A stretch of 64,000 nt of DNA, taken from assembly GCF_004768545.1 (NCBI RefSeq), contig NZ_CP038636.1, positions 248,001 to 312,000 on the forward strand, in the 5' to 3' direction. The position numbers were made by a program, and so were the translations under genes. Below are positions 63,622 to 64,000 of the stretch, piece by piece; position 1 is the stretch's first letter, and each line of letters starts with the position of its first letter. The DNA is from Cupriavidus oxalaticus. Its GTDB lineage: Bacteria > Pseudomonadota > Gammaproteobacteria > Burkholderiales > Burkholderiaceae. Below the pieces are notes generated by a model. The model saw only the letters and a program-made list of their open reading frames with translations. It was not told the DNA's origin and did not search any database.

Positions 63622-64000
63622 TTGAAACGGACCACCCGCCTTCTGGCCGCCTGCGCCATTTTCGGCCTACTGCCGCTGTTCGCAGTGGCCGAGACCTATC
63701 CCACCAAGCCTATTCGCCTGATTGTGCCGTTCCCGCCGGGCGGAGCGCCGGATGCTTTCTCGCGCGCCATCGGCAATCAGATGAGCCGCGACCTTAAGTG
63801 GACGGTAGTCATCGAAAACAAGCCCGGCGCCGGGGGCAATCTGGGCATTGAAGCCGCTGCGAAGGCGGCGCCAGACGGTTATACGCTGGTGTTCGGCCAG
63901 ACCAGTAACCTGGCCATCAATCCCTCGCTGTACAAGAAGCTCCCGTACGACCCGGGCAAGGACCTGGCTCCGATCGGGCTGATCGCCTCCGCGCCACTGG
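63622..64000 (+). CDS. Bug-family (tripartite tricarboxylate) solute receptor, cut by window edge
   Basis: A periplasmic binding protein of the Bug family, 126 residues visible. It starts at TTG 63622 behind GGAGA with a signal peptide (RLLAACAIFGLLPLFAVA). The signature YPTKPIRLIVPFPPGGAPDA, then VIENKPGAGGNLGIEAAAKA and APDGYTLVFGQ, is unmistakable. These proteins bind carboxylates. The divergent IclR gene is its likely regulator. Confidence 0.9.
   Translation, partial: MKRTTRLLAACAIFGLLPLFAVAETYPTKPIRLIVPFPPGGAPDAFSRAIGNQMSRDLKWTVVIENKPGAGGNLGIEAAAKAAPDGYTLVFGQTSNLAINPSLYKKLPYDPGKDLAPIGLIASAPL

Overview
The window is GC-rich proteobacterial DNA and looks like a Cupriavidus/Ralstonia-type betaproteobacterium. 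The grounds are a tcpRXABCYD chlorophenol gene order as described in Cupriavidus, Burkholderiales-type H-NS, S18 and lysine/alanine-rich H1-like proteins, Bug-family solute receptors and many LysR regulators. It reads as a patchwork: functional blocks separated by gene graveyards and nested insertion-sequence debris. All calls come from reading the sequence and from family knowledge; nothing was searched.

Region 1 (1-5.3 kb): a cystathionine beta-lyase-like PLP enzyme cut by the window edge, a cytoplasmic molybdopterin oxidoreductase of the biotin/TMAO sulfoxide reductase type, a GlxA/FtrA AraC regulator and an Lrp/AsnC regulator. Region 2 (5.7-31 kb): an accessory region that starts at a 37-bp repeat. 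It holds a Xre/MbcA-RES toxin-antitoxin pair, a SWIM/SNF2 helicase and scraps of kfrA-like, USP, maleylacetate reductase, priB, rplI, LysE, cupredoxin, Tn3 transposase and host-attachment genes. It also holds intact paralogues of information-processing and nucleoid proteins: S18, cold-shock protein, a sigma-70 (RpoD-like), H-NS and an H1-like protein. A DUF2235 lipase-like protein faces an SGNH hydrolase, and several small unknowns follow.

Region 3 (30.6-43.1 kb): a secreted cupin, an NmrA-like oxidoreductase beside a decayed second copy, a divergent MocR regulator, then the chlorophenol cluster. TcpX supplies FADH2 to the monooxygenase TcpA, TcpB reduces the quinone product, TcpC cleaves the hydroxyquinol ring, TcpD reduces maleylacetate, TcpY is an outer-membrane protein and TcpR is the divergent LysR regulator. 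A RibF-like FAD synthetase whose kinase half is degenerate follows tcpR. An exact second copy of the 37-bp repeat lies at 43.08 kb in the same orientation as the first, so the two bracket 37.4 kb including the catabolic cluster.

Region 4 (43.3-51 kb): a four-gene RND efflux operon (alpha/beta hydrolase, adaptor, pump, outer-membrane channel) with a divergent CGNR zinc-finger regulator. Region 5 (51-62.5 kb): four copies or remnants of one ISKra4-type element (one apparently complete, one frameshifted and truncated, one internal-deletion derivative, one 5' scrap) plus an IS30 scrap. They sit among an intact LysR gene, a cupin with a broken carboxymuconolactone decarboxylase partner, a small secreted protein and a stand-alone homodimeric pyruvate dehydrogenase E1 with candidate operators. 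Region 6 (62.7 kb to end): an IclR regulator divergent from a partial Bug-family receptor.
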